Origin: Mytilisepta virgata
Taxonomy: Eukaryota; Mollusca; Bivalvia; Mytilida; Mytilidae
Length of the DNA stretch: 64,000 nucleotides
Assembly: GCA_028015205.1 (NCBI GenBank)
Contig: CM051511.1
Span: 9,114,001 to 9,178,000, forward strand
Direction: 5' to 3'
In this document: positions 48,081-58,727 of the stretch, piece by piece
Numbering within the stretch: position 1 is the first letter of the stretch
Layout: each line of letters opens with the position of its first letter
Notes under the pieces: model-generated
What the model saw: only the letters and a program-made list of their open reading frames with translations
The model's database searches: none
What the model was told of the DNA's origin: nothing
Position numbers and translations under genes: made by a program

Positions 48081-51000
48081 CTAATATTTGATCTTCACCA
48101 AGATTGCCTCATGATAACTGTAATATGTGGGCAACATGGATATTTCTAAATTACTTTCTCCTTTGCAGTACACATGGTCAATAAGTGTGCCACCCTCAGT
48201 CGTTGGTCTTGTTACTAACTGCTTAAAGCCTATCGATTCCATGTAATCTAATACAACTGTATCACCTTTCAAGATATTTTGATTGAAGTCACCCAAAACA
48301 ATTATCTTATCTGTGTTCAGCAATAACCTATCAATTAGATTTCTAAAATTATTCATGAAATCATGAATCAGGTGCTTTTGAGTTCTGTAGATTGTGACAA
48401 TGACTACATCTAAACTCACAACTTTGAAAACAAAGTATTCCAAATTTTCACACTGTATTTCATCATTTTCAACTTGAAACCCTTCCTTAAAAAAGACTCC
48501 AACACCGCCATGATGCATTTGCTTTATAGAGGCATGCAACTTTGTTTTATCATCAAATGCATCAGATCTTGAAATATGTTTCAATGTAAAACCTTCAAGT
48601 CTACAACTCGTCTCCTTTTCAAGCCATGTTTCTGTTAAGCATATAAAGCTTGTGTCTCTGACAACTGGGTTCTTTCTCAAGTCTTCAATATGATTTATCA
48701 ATCCTTCAATGTTGTGGTACAAAAAAGTTATACAATGGCCATTATCAGGTAATGTGTCATCCTCATCCAAAAACTTTTTCATCTTTAAAAGCCCACTTTC
48801 AATATCAGGATCACAATATATTTTTGCTTTTAATACCTTCTCATCTATATCCCTAATGTACAGTCCATCAAGAGACGTTACTCGACTTAGTGCTACATAT
48901 GCTTGACCATATGAGAAGCATTTGTTTAAGTCAATAACACATTCCTTTACAGTTAAACCTTGAACTTTGTGAACTGTGCAACCCCAGGCAAGCTGAAGAG
49001 GATACTGTTTTCTATTCCCATTGCTTTTAGGAACATCTTCTGTTGATGGTTTAATACCAATGCATCTTTTTCCGTTAATAGTCTTCTGTACAGTTGCTAT
49101 TTTGCCAACATTTTCATTATCGAAGTGAATATAAATAATCTGTGGCAATGTGTTCAATGCATTCTGTACAATTTCCATAACTGTACCAATAACGCCATTT
49201 ACTAGACCATCATTGGTATCAATGTTCTTTATCAACATTACTCTTGCACCCACTCCTAGCAGCAATGAAGATGGCAATTGTAAGTCTTTTTCTGTGAAAT
49301 GTGAGGTTCTTTTGACAAGTTGACCACTTGTTTTAATTTTCTGATAGTCTTCAGCTTCAAGAAGTTTTACCTTAGATCCCAGTTTCATAACCATGTTATT
49401 GTTGTGACCTTTTATTTCTTCATTTGTTGCATAGATATGCAAAGCATTTTCTGGTCCTTCTTTAATTCTGCTTTTCAATACTGACATGTCTTTCTCATCA
49501 AGTTGATTGACCTTTGTTCTTACTCTTATCCTGTTAAGAGTTTCTGCAAATTGACAGTCATTTTTTTGACGCATGATCTCATCCAACTCAACGATCTCAA
49601 ACAGATCATTCCATAACTGATTCAAAGAGCTTGAAGGATCATGTACATACAATTTGTCAGTTTTCTTGGTTTTTACTGGTGGTAACTGGTAGAAATCCCC
49701 GACTGCAATTACTGATACACCTCCAAACACACTGTCCTCTGGCATTTTTTTTATCTGTCTCAGACGTTCATGGATGAAAAAAAGTAGTCTTTTGTTTACC
49801 ATTGAGATTTCATCAATGATGATGACTTGCAGAGATTCAAATTTTGAGCGCAATGTGTTTATTTTGTCTTCACTCAAAAGAGCATGGTCCATTGACAGGT
49901 TTTTATAAATGCTTAATGCACTGTGGATTGTCATCCCAGATATATTGAAAGCTGCAGTACCTGTAGGCGCTGTGAGAAGTACAGAAATGTCATCAGGTCG
50001 TTCTAATAGCCTTGAAAGTATTCTAGACATTTCATAATACAGACATTTTATCAAATGACTTTTTCCAGTTCCACCTCCTCCAGTTACAAATACATGAAAA
50101 GGTTCCATATTTTGTCCATTTGCTTTTTGTAAACACCATTCTCTAATCTTGTAAAACACTTCTCTTTGCTTACTGTTCAAGTTTTGCAACAATGGGGTTA
50201 TTTCATTTTTTGGAAACAGAGAGGTGGTTAATAGGTTTGTACCTTGGGCTCCATCATTCTGATTAAGATCTGGTATTGTTTCGTCAGATACCTCGTTTTC
50301 CACTGTAGATATACTACCTTCTAAGTTGCATTCATATCTCTCTGATTCTGTTTCAGGACATAGCTGAGCCCATGCATCTTCTTCATAGCCTCTTTGTTCT
50401 AAATCTTTTTCTGCTCTATCTAGAGATTGGTCAATTTTGACATATCTAGCTTTGTTGCTCTCAACAATACTTTGGATATCAGTTACTTGGTCACTATTGC
50501 TTAGTTTTACAGACCCATTTATGTAAAATTGTTCATAGGTCTCGAACTGTGGTGGTTTAAGCTGTTGCTCTACTCGGTATGGTAAAAACAATTGTAGCAT
50601 ACTTTGGTAGTATTGCTCTGGTGCTGTTTCAATTGAAAATCTAGGATACCTGATCACAGCTGGGTTAGTTCGAGTTCGCTTTCGAATGTATCCAAGATTT
50701 TTCATAAGTTTAAAAGTAGTTTCTTCATTAATTTTTTGGGGAAGTTGTGATTTTGCAAGAACACTGTAATCTGAGCAAAATTCTGCTAAACACATATCTT
50801 CAAACCTTTCAACATTCGGTCTTGCTTTGTAACGGTCTACAATGTTTGTCATCCACATTGCTTCATCGTTTGATTCATCACTGTCATCTTTGTTGTGACT
50901 TTTATTAGCTTTTTTTGCTCTTTCTATTTCTTTCAAAGGTATACTCATTCTACTTGGGTTAGCCCCTAGTGGCACAAATTCTACTTTCCTAGAACATCCT

Positions 51001-54000
51001 TTCAAATTCAATCCTGTCACTCTATACACTGCTTCTTGTGCACTGACTTCTCTATGATGCAAGTATGCTGTGCCAACTTTTTTCATAGTTTGTTGGGCAT
51101 TTAGGTTACCGTCAGCAGCTTCATTTTTAGTTTGTTGTAACAACAGTCCTAATTCTCGTTCAGCTTTGCTAATGTAACTGATGATATATACTACACAGGA
51201 ATATTCATCTAAGACATATTGAATGTCCATATTTGCATTCCAGGCTCGAAGAAGATGTTCATTGTACTGATTGATGTAGATTTCATCAGCATTTCTTTTC
51301 AGAATAACTGTATTTCTCTTTGCTACCACTGCACATATGTTTTCAAAGTCTTCATGTGTCATTCCAACTTTATCTAACATTTGATCAACCGACAATCCTT
51401 CATTTTCTTTATCAAGAATACAGTCCCATAACTGGCTTAGTTTCTGCTTTGCCTGTTCTATTGTCTCTTGAGTTGTTTCTACTACTTCTGCTATAAATGT
51501 CTCTTTGGATGGTGGCCTTGGGAAGTTGAATCGACAAGTTGTACCTTTCTTTTTACATGACTTTGAATGGTTTTTACTATGTTGGTGCAGAGATGTAACC
51601 ATTTCATTCAATTCAAAATCCACCTCTTTATCTGGTATTTGACATGTAATATACTGGTTAATGAAGTTCACAACATCAGCATTACTATCTACACCAAATA
51701 TTGGAGCACCTTCAATCCAGAATAAACAATGGGCATGTGGAGAACCTCTCTGTTGAAATTCTATCCTGTAAAAGTAATCAATAACTTTTCCAATAGGGTT
51801 TGCGTCCGACAAAATTACTTCTTTCAGAAAGGTTTGAAATCTATGATCAAACATCCTTGCTAATGTCACTGGATTACTGTACAAGATCTTACATTTTTCA
51901 TTCCAGTCTAGATCTTCAATATTTCTAACATCACCCTGCTGTTTCATTACAGTCTCAAGCATTTCTAACCATCTAAAATCAGCAGAAGAGAATGAACAAA
52001 AGAATGTAGGTTTTGCCAACTGTCTAATCATAGCAAACATATCTTTCTGTGTAGCCTGCCAATAGGGTGGTGTTCCCCTAATGGGTTTTAAATATTTAAT
52101 TGCTTCATCTTTCCTCATCAAATCTCTTAGACACTCTTTATTTAAAAGCATGTTACTCGTAACTTTTTTTCCATTTGGTGCTATAGGTGATTGTTTTCTT
52201 AATGAAATTTGCACATTTGACATAACTTGATCTAACTCTGATAAATACTGAGCAAAAAATATGTAAGAGGTATCCTTGGCAAATCTGTTGTCCACACTCA
52301 TTAACCTCATATTAAAATACCTAAGGAGAGATAGTCGTTCGTCTCTTTCTTCTTTGAAGGTATTTTTCCCACTTGGAAAGTGTGTTGGGAATGATTTTGC
52401 TTCAATGCCATCTTCTTGCAAAACTCTTACCGGTTTATTGCCATCTGCTGGGGAAATATTAAACACTTCATCAAAACATTGATCAAGCATTTCTTGTCCT
52501 ATATCTGCTGGTTGAAGACATGTGTTAAGTTGAACACCTCTAAGTTTATCATCCAAATATGAATCTTCATCATAACTTTCATTCTCATTATTAGGCAATG
52601 TTGTTTTAACTAATGCTTCTGGACTCGTTAATTCCTCCCTCTCATTTTGTTCTTCCGTAACAATTACATCTGTCTCTTTCTGATTTTGAATAACATTTTG
52701 TTCATTAGAATTACCTTCCTCTGGAATAGGATTTAGCCAATTTTTTGCCAGTTGAACATCTGAATACCAAACATTGTTCTGTTTCAGATAGTTTAAGGCG
52801 GTTTCAACCTTTTTTGTACTAATATACTGATACTCTTGATAACCTTTATATTCTATCTTTCTCTTCAGTTTCACAGCTATCATTCGATTATCATCTTCTG
52901 ATCTTGGCAAGGTTGAAGTTAATTTGTGTAAATTGGAAGGGACACATACAACAGGACCATGAACTCCTTTTTGTCCTCCTTTAGGCAATCCAAGAATTTT
53001 CATGAATGGGATATTTAAAGCTACAAGATGTTGCTCAAGACTGTTAAGTGTATTTAGCTCTGCAGGTACTTCCTCTAACTCTAGATTATTAGCATAACTT
53101 TCAGCTGGTACAGTGCCTACTAATATCTTTCTATGGCATGTTAAACAAATCCAAAGAGAGGTTCTGCTAGACTTTGCATATCTACAAGCTGTCACACAGT
53201 CATCATTACACTCATGCACATATTTACTTGATATGCATTTCTTTGATAAATTTCCTACTTCTAACCCTTTATTTTCATAGTTTTTGTAATCACATTCAAT
53301 AACTTGTTTTCTAAAAAACAATCTAAAGCAACAGCCACAAACATATTCTGGAACATTCTTACATTCTAATTTGAACTTCTGAATAACATTTTCAATGTTT
53401 CTTAGTTTATCCATTTCTGCTTCTCTTCTTTCATTAGTTTGTCTTACTATTTTTCTTTTGTGCTCTTCATCAACAAGGTATTTCTTGCTACTAGCATCTT
53501 TTACATTTTGGCGATGTACATTATCAGTTGCATACTTATTTACACTTGCATTCTTTAAATTCTGGCGATGTACATCATCAGTAGCATACTTATTTACACT
53601 TGAATCCTTCACATTCTGGCGATGTACATCATCAGTAGCATACTTATTTACACTTGCATCCTTCACATTCTGGCGATGTAAGTCTTCAGAAGCATACTTG
53701 TTCACACTTGCATCCTTCACATTCTGGCGATGTGAGTCATCAGAAGCATACTTGTTCACACTTGCATCCTTCACATTTTGGCGATAAACAGAATCAGTGG
53801 CATATTTTGTCTTTTTTATTCTTTTTTTATCTCCACTATACTCTAAATCATATGCATACTTATCAACTAGTTTTCTCTTTATAGACTTTTTGTTAGACTG
53901 ATATCGGTTCTTTGAGTCTTCTCTAAATGCAGCATCTGTGGCATACCTTTCTTTAGCTAATTTCAATTTTTTATCTCTTATCTCAGGTGTTGATTGATAC

Positions 54001-56111
54001 TTTTCTTTCTGTTTGTCTTTCTTGGTTCTCTTAAGAGGGGTTTCAATGCTCTCATTTGACAATAGATCTTTCCTTTTTAAAGTTTCATCTATGCTGACAC
54101 TTGTAACCACTTCATAGTGGTTGTTCTGGTGTTTAAGATATATGGCTTTTTCATTTATAACTCTATGGCTATCTTTTTCAATCTGTTCACCAGAGTATCT
54201 TAACCATCTACCTTCTGAAAAAGTATAGATGTCAGTCTTCATAAGATCAGCGGCAGCTATTATTTCAATCGCTGTTCCCCAACTACCATTTTCTTTCATA
54301 TTGCTTGTAGCTAGATGTTCTTCTACTGATACAGAGTCTACAAAGGAGGATAATCTGTCAGCGTTTTCCATACTATGATTTACAATAGCTTCTCTAATCA
54401 TGGGAAAAAACTCCTGTCTTTGTGAAACTGCAAAAGATAAGGCTCGAAACAAACAATTACCATCACCAACAATGCTTTTCGATTTTTCAGGGTTTCCCAT
54501 GCCAATTACACTTTTATAAGTACCCGATCTATTGATATACTTTTGTGTTATTTTGAATAGGTTACATAATTTCCTTCTTAGTGGAACATCAGTTGGTTTA
54601 AAATCAAACTTTACATTTTCCACTGAACTCACAAACTTTACATCAACTTCACAGCTTACCTTTGAGTCTATACATGAATCACTTTCTTCATTAGTACAAG
54701 CCATCTCAATGTCATTCATGCTACGTTCTGAATGTTTACCAAATTTTCTAGCACTTTGGTCAAGATCCACATTTTGCGTCCTGTCAACAGATTCATCAAT
54801 ATCATTTAAAACAGTACCACTTACAGAGTTTGCATGTGAAATTTGAAGAACTACACCTGTAATTTCAAATTGTACAAGTGAATTATGTTTTACAAAAGTA
54901 ACAAGATGGTGATATAAATCATCAACACTTGGAAAACGCATGACTATGCTTGTGCCATTACTTTCAGGAAATCCAACTTCATTTCTTGCATGTGAATCAA
55001 ATAGAAATAAAATGTTTTGCTGTTTTATAACTAGAGATGTAGAACCTTGTACACAGATAAAGCAACCATCTGTTTCAATCAAAGATTCTTGAATAGCCTG
55101 ATCAAGAGGCAAAGCACCAGGGATATCAATGTTTTCATCCATATTGATCAAAGCAGCAAATGATTCCTTCATATCAATATTTACCAACATGTCATTTATT
55201 TCTATTTGAGATGGCAAGTCAGAAACTAACAGCAAATCATTGTTGCCATGAATCCAGGTGTATAAGTCATTACCCTGAGTAAGAATTGTGTCTAACATAA
55301 CAACATTCCAATGACTGACTGTTGACAACTTACTTTGAACTAATGCTACCAAAGAATTAGCAACACATTGTTTTCCTGCATTTAAACCAAATCTTAGACT
55401 ACCTTGATGGAAACTACCTCTCGCAATACATTGTGTAGACAAAGAATATGGTGTATCACATACCTGATTTACTGCACTAAATGAATCTAGTTGGTTGAAA
55501 GTGATGTCAAGCTTCAAACCATTCAATTCGTTTTCTGGGTCTTGCTCAGTTTCAGTTTGAGTTTCAAGTATGGTATCAGATTTGTTTTCAAGCATAGATT
55601 TGTGTTCATTGTTATTTTCTATATCTGTTTTATATTCCGTTATATTTTCCCACATCATTTTGTCAAATTCCATTATACTGGTGCCCTCAATCCTAGGGTC
55701 TAACACCAGTTTCGTCTGATCTGCAACGCCTAGTTTTGGCGAGGGTACATTCGGTGATGTACAAACCCACGGCGGGGAGTCAGAGCTCAGTGGCATATCG
55801 GTTTCGATACACAGACTTCCCTGAGATGATGCAGAACTCAGGGCATTAGGACAATTTTTCTCGCTAGCAGAGCTAGGAGAAGCCATTGTCCTGGCTAGGG
55901 GTTTCTCCTCATCCCGAGGTGCCATCCCCATGGAGGCTGGGCAGTTTTTCTCGCTAGCAGAGCTAGGAGAAGCCATTGCCCTGGCTAGGGGTTTTTCCTT
56001 CTGGTTAGGTTCCAACCCCATAGAGGCGTCATCTACTGCCTGGCGTTTCTCTCGCATTCTTTTCTTATTTTCTTTCATCCTTACTGATGAACTTTTCCCT
56101 TTGCGAGGCAT
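48081..56111 (-). CDS. Helentron Rep-helicase-endonuclease polyprotein, 2,676 aa
   Basis: Intact transposition protein of an autonomous Helentron (rolling-circle transposon), acting on DNA in the nucleus. Order of parts: a basic N terminus with a duplicated ~30-residue segment (PLARxMASPSSASEKNCP); a C76-like cysteine protease with C249 (GKQCVANSL) and D372/H374 (FDSHA); an OTU protease with GDGNC (C553) and H665; 18-residue KYATDDVHRQ-type repeats (about 768-880); a Cys-rich and DUF6570-like region (about 920-1130, LPKGGQKGVHGPVVCVPSN); a Rep/HUH domain from about 1265 with H1459-A-H1461 and tyrosines Y1642 and Y1646 followed by K1649; a PIF1 helicase with Walker A GGGGTGKS (K2017), Walker B D2100-E2101, GDFYQLPPV and a C-terminal YVALSR motif; and an EEP endonuclease with E2494, D2608/N2610, D2645 and H2667. 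The last motif reads SYH where the family usually has SDH. No frameshift or internal stop. The start is the only sensible ATG and lies two bases after an acceptor-like TTTTCAG. It could be active. Confidence 0.95.
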   Translation of the reverse strand: MPRKGKSSSVRMKENKKRMREKRQAVDDASMGLEPNQKEKPLARAMASPSSASEKNCPASMGMAPRDEEKPLARTMASPSSASEKNCPNALSSASSQGSLCIETDMPLSSDSPPWVCTSPNVPSPKLGVADQTKLVLDPRIEGTSIMEFDKMMWENITEYKTDIENNNEHKSMLENKSDTILETQTETEQDPENELNGLKLDITFNQLDSFSAVNQVCDTPYSLSTQCIARGSFHQGSLRFGLNAGKQCVANSLVALVQSKLSTVSHWNVVMLDTILTQGNDLYTWIHGNNDLLLVSDLPSQIEINDMLVNIDMKESFAALINMDENIDIPGALPLDQAIQESLIETDGCFICVQGSTSLVIKQQNILFLFDSHARNEVGFPESNGTSIVMRFPSVDDLYHHLVTFVKHNSLVQFEITGVVLQISHANSVSGTVLNDIDESVDRTQNVDLDQSARKFGKHSERSMNDIEMACTNEESDSCIDSKVSCEVDVKFVSSVENVKFDFKPTDVPLRRKLCNLFKITQKYINRSGTYKSVIGMGNPEKSKSIVGDGNCLFRALSFAVSQRQEFFPMIREAIVNHSMENADRLSSFVDSVSVEEHLATSNMKENGSWGTAIEIIAAADLMKTDIYTFSEGRWLRYSGEQIEKDSHRVINEKAIYLKHQNNHYEVVTSVSIDETLKRKDLLSNESIETPLKRTKKDKQKEKYQSTPEIRDKKLKLAKERYATDAAFREDSKNRYQSNKKSIKRKLVDKYAYDLEYSGDKKRIKKTKYATDSVYRQNVKDASVNKYASDDSHRQNVKDASVNKYASEDLHRQNVKDASVNKYATDDVHRQNVKDSSVNKYATDDVHRQNLKNASVNKYATDNVHRQNVKDASSKKYLVDEEHKRKIVRQTNERREAEMDKLRNIENVIQKFKLECKNVPEYVCGCCFRLFFRKQVIECDYKNYENKGLEVGNLSKKCISSKYVHECNDDCVTACRYAKSSRTSLWICLTCHRKILVGTVPAESYANNLELEEVPAELNTLNSLEQHLVALNIPFMKILGLPKGGQKGVHGPVVCVPSNLHKLTSTLPRSEDDNRMIAVKLKRKIEYKGYQEYQYISTKKVETALNYLKQNNVWYSDVQLAKNWLNPIPEEGNSNEQNVIQNQKETDVIVTEEQNEREELTSPEALVKTTLPNNENESYDEDSYLDDKLRGVQLNTCLQPADIGQEMLDQCFDEVFNISPADGNKPVRVLQEDGIEAKSFPTHFPSGKNTFKEERDERLSLLRYFNMRLMSVDNRFAKDTSYIFFAQYLSELDQVMSNVQISLRKQSPIAPNGKKVTSNMLLNKECLRDLMRKDEAIKYLKPIRGTPPYWQATQKDMFAMIRQLAKPTFFCSFSSADFRWLEMLETVMKQQGDVRNIEDLDWNEKCKILYSNPVTLARMFDHRFQTFLKEVILSDANPIGKVIDYFYRIEFQQRGSPHAHCLFWIEGAPIFGVDSNADVVNFINQYITCQIPDKEVDFELNEMVTSLHQHSKNHSKSCKKKGTTCRFNFPRPPSKETFIAEVVETTQETIEQAKQKLSQLWDCILDKENEGLSVDQMLDKVGMTHEDFENICAVVAKRNTVILKRNADEIYINQYNEHLLRAWNANMDIQYVLDEYSCVVYIISYISKAERELGLLLQQTKNEAADGNLNAQQTMKKVGTAYLHHREVSAQEAVYRVTGLNLKGCSRKVEFVPLGANPSRMSIPLKEIERAKKANKSHNKDDSDESNDEAMWMTNIVDRYKARPNVERFEDMCLAEFCSDYSVLAKSQLPQKINEETTFKLMKNLGYIRKRTRTNPAVIRYPRFSIETAPEQYYQSMLQLFLPYRVEQQLKPPQFETYEQFYINGSVKLSNSDQVTDIQSIVESNKARYVKIDQSLDRAEKDLEQRGYEEDAWAQLCPETESERYECNLEGSISTVENEVSDETIPDLNQNDGAQGTNLLTTSLFPKNEITPLLQNLNSKQREVFYKIREWCLQKANGQNMEPFHVFVTGGGGTGKSHLIKCLYYEMSRILSRLLERPDDISVLLTAPTGTAAFNISGMTIHSALSIYKNLSMDHALLSEDKINTLRSKFESLQVIIIDEISMVNKRLLFFIHERLRQIKKMPEDSVFGGVSVIAVGDFYQLPPVKTKKTDKLYVHDPSSSLNQLWNDLFEIVELDEIMRQKNDCQFAETLNRIRVRTKVNQLDEKDMSVLKSRIKEGPENALHIYATNEEIKGHNNNMVMKLGSKVKLLEAEDYQKIKTSGQLVKRTSHFTEKDLQLPSSLLLGVGARVMLIKNIDTNDGLVNGVIGTVMEIVQNALNTLPQIIYIHFDNENVGKIATVQKTINGKRCIGIKPSTEDVPKSNGNRKQYPLQLAWGCTVHKVQGLTVKECVIDLNKCFSYGQAYVALSRVTSLDGLYIRDIDEKVLKAKIYCDPDIESGLLKMKKFLDEDDTLPDNGHCITFLYHNIEGLINHIEDLRKNPVVRDTSFICLTETWLEKETSCRLEGFTLKHISRSDAFDDKTKLHASIKQMHHGGVGVFFKEGFQVENDEIQCENLEYFVFKVVSLDVVIVTIYRTQKHLIHDFMNNFRNLIDRLLLNTDKIIVLGDFNQNILKGDTVVLDYMESIGFKQLVTRPTTEGGTLIDHVYCKGESNLEISMLPTYYSYHEAILVKIKY
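53480..53808 (-). repeat. 54-bp in-frame tandem repeat in the Helentron gene
   Basis: Six or so units encode KYA(S/T)(D/E)DxHRQNVKDASVN, 18 residues each. DNA identity is high (TTCACATTCTGGCGATGTA on the plus strand), so the array is young or homogenised. Such Tyr/Lys/Arg-rich repeats precede the Rep region in many Helitron proteins; their role is unknown. Confidence 0.9.
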
Positions 56112-56213
56112 TTCTGAAAATATAACACAACATATTTATAAGATAAGTTGATGAAATTGTCAAAAACTATCAATTGGTAAATATTTTGTTCACAAGTAGG
56201 TTTAACAAGAGGC
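56112..56213 (-). promoter_or_regulatory. Helentron leader with candidate 3' splice site
   Basis: Only ~100 bp separate the ATG from the start of a family 1 element. TTATATTTTCAG|AA precedes the ATG directly, so a 5' untranslated exon may lie further upstream (above 56213), or the promoter has been displaced by the inserted element. No TATA box is assigned. Confidence 0.35.
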
Positions 56214-56576
56214 TCCCAGGAGCCTGAATCGCTTACCTGGTCTTTAAGCTACATGTTTAAGGGTCTCTTCTATTAGCTATTACCCATATAAATGGTCATT
56301 TGATAGCTTCTATCCAAAGGAGATTATTGTATAGTTCAATGAGCTGAAGGTTAAACCAAGCAACAGATTCTTTCAATTAACAATGCTTTAAATTCTAAAG
56401 CCAAAAACATGAAAAACCCCTATTTTTCTCCTTAAAGGGCCGTTTCAACCCCTACAAAGGTTAATCTGACAATTCCAACCCATTGAAGACTTTTGTAGAG
56501 CTAAATGATCTGAAAATTTATGCAAGCAACAGCTTTTCTCTATCTGCAATAGTTTTCAATCTATAAGTTAATAAAA

Positions 56577-58727
56577 TGCTCCGCTGGGCGCAGCTAGATA
56601 CGACCGCAGATGTCGAACCCTGAATAGTTGGGGCAATTATGAACACAACATTCAAGCTTGATACAATACTGAATTTGGATTGTGAATAAATATTTGACAC
56701 AGCATAGGTTTCTGACACAGAATGAATGTTGTCTAAGAACTTAAAATTTTTTAATTTACCTATTCAAACCATATCAGTATTATTTGTTTTTATATATAAA
56801 TCAGAAATAACCAATTTAAAATTTAAAATTGGGCACACATATCAATTTCTTGCTATTGCGCAATACTGTGCAATTGAAAATTTCTTCAAATATTTGACAC
56901 ATAATAGGTTTCTGACACAGAATAACTGAAATCAAAGAACTTAGAATTGGTCATATGAGTTGAATTTATATTCAATTTTTTGCTTCTTGTGCAATACAAT
57001 ATGCTGTGGAGAATTGCCCCCCCCAAAAAAAAAATAATAATTTACCCCTTTTTTTAGCTTTTGTGCAATACACTATGAAGTTGCACATTGACCCCCCCTC
57101 CCAAAAAAAAAACAAAAAACAATAAAATTTAATGTAACCCCCCCTTTTTTTGCTAAAAAAATTTGAAATTTTATTTTTAATTTATGAAATATGAAATGAG
57201 AAAAAAATTACCCCCTCCCCAATTTCTCATTTACCCCACCCCCCCCCCCCCCCTCTAAATTTTGTTTTCAACCCCCCCCCCCCCCCCATTTCTTTATACT
57301 TTGCAACCATAACAGCCCATTTAAATACACCATAACATATTAAAATAGAAAATGACATCATAGTCATGGAATTTGTTAATAATAAGGTTTTGATAGCAGA
57401 GCACACATATCAATTTCTTGCTATTGCACAATACTGTGCAATTGAAAATTTCTTCAAATATTTGACACATAATAGGTTTCTGACACAGAATAACTGAAAT
57501 AAAGAACTTAGAATTGGTCATATGATTTGAATTTATATTCAATTTTTTGCTTCTTGTGCAATACAATATGCTGTGGAGAATTCCCCCCCCCCCCCAAAAA
57601 AAAAAATTTACCCCTTTTTTAGCTTTAATTTTGGACCCCGATTTGGACCAACTTGAAAACTGGGCCCATAATAAAAAAACTAAGTACATGTTTAGATTCA
57701 GCATATCAAAGAACCCCAAGAATTCAATTTTTGTTAAAATCAAACTAAGTTTAATTTTGGACCCTTTGGACCTTAATGTAGACCAATTTGAAAACGGGAC
57801 CAAAAATTAAGAATCTAAATGCACAGTTAGATTCGGCATATCAAAGAACCCCAATACTTCAATTTTCGATGAAATCAAACAAAGTTTAATTTTGGACCCC
57901 GATTTGGACCAACTTGAAAACTGGGCCCATAATAAAAAAACTAAGTACATGTTTAGATTCAGCATATGAAAGAACCCCAAGAATTCAATTTTTGTTAAAA
58001 TCAAACTAAGTTTAATTTTGGACCCTTTGGACCTTAATGTAGACCAATTTGAAAACGGGACCAAAAATTAAGAATCTAAAGGCACGGTTAGATTCGGCAT
58101 ATCAAAGAACCCCAATAGTTCAATTTTCGATGAAATCAAACAAAGTTTAATTTTGGACCCTTTTGGCCCCTAATTCCTAAACTGTTGGGACCAAAACTCC
58201 AAAAATCAATCCCAACCTTCCTTTTGTGGTCATAAACGTTGTGTTTAAATTTCATAGATTTCTATTTACTTATACTAAAGTTATTGTGCAAAAACCAAGA
58301 AAAATGCTTATTTGGGCCCTTTTTTAGCCCCTACTTCCTAAACTGTTGGGACCAAAACTCCCAAAAACAATCCCAACCTTCCTTTTGTGGTCATAAACCT
58401 TGTGTTAAAATTTCATAGATTTCTATTTACTTATACTAGAGTTATTGTGCGAAAACCAAGAAAAATGCTTATTGGGCCCTTTTTTGGCCCCTGATTCTTA
58501 AACTGTTGGGACCAAAACTCCAAAAATCAATCCCAACCTTCCTTTTGTGGTCATAAACCTTGTGTTTAAATTTCATAGATTTCTATTAACTTATACTAAA
58601 GTTATAGTGCGAAAACCAAATGTCTTCGGACGACGACGCAGACGACGGACGACAACGCAGACGACGACGACGACGACGCCAACGTCATACCAATATACGG
58701 CCGCAAAAATTTTGCGGTCGTATAAAA
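56577..58727 (+). mobile_element. family 3 element, nested (2.15 kb)
   Basis: The 5' end TGCTCCGCTGGGCGCAGC holds a GCTG/CAGC stem, then ATACGACCGCA (56598-56608), the exact inverse of TGCGGTCGTAT (58713-58723). The 3' end is a hairpin at 58696-58722 with 12 of 13 arm positions pairing, preceded by a GACGAC-rich tail. Inside: a direct duplication (56820-57000 and 57390-57560, offset about 568), C-rich runs at 57240-57290, and tandem repeats. Short frames are not genes. Confidence 0.85.
57630..58620 (+). repeat. two tandem arrays inside family 3
   Basis: The first has a period near 261 bp (GGACCCCGATTTGGACCAAC at 57633 and 57894). The second has a period of 160-161 bp (ACTGTTGGGACCAAAACTCC near 58181, 58342 and 58502). 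Confidence 0.88.

Noticed and set aside
53395..53884. Plus-strand frames opposite the Helentron repeats
   Set aside because: Antisense shadow of the 54-bp in-frame repeat of the minus-strand gene.
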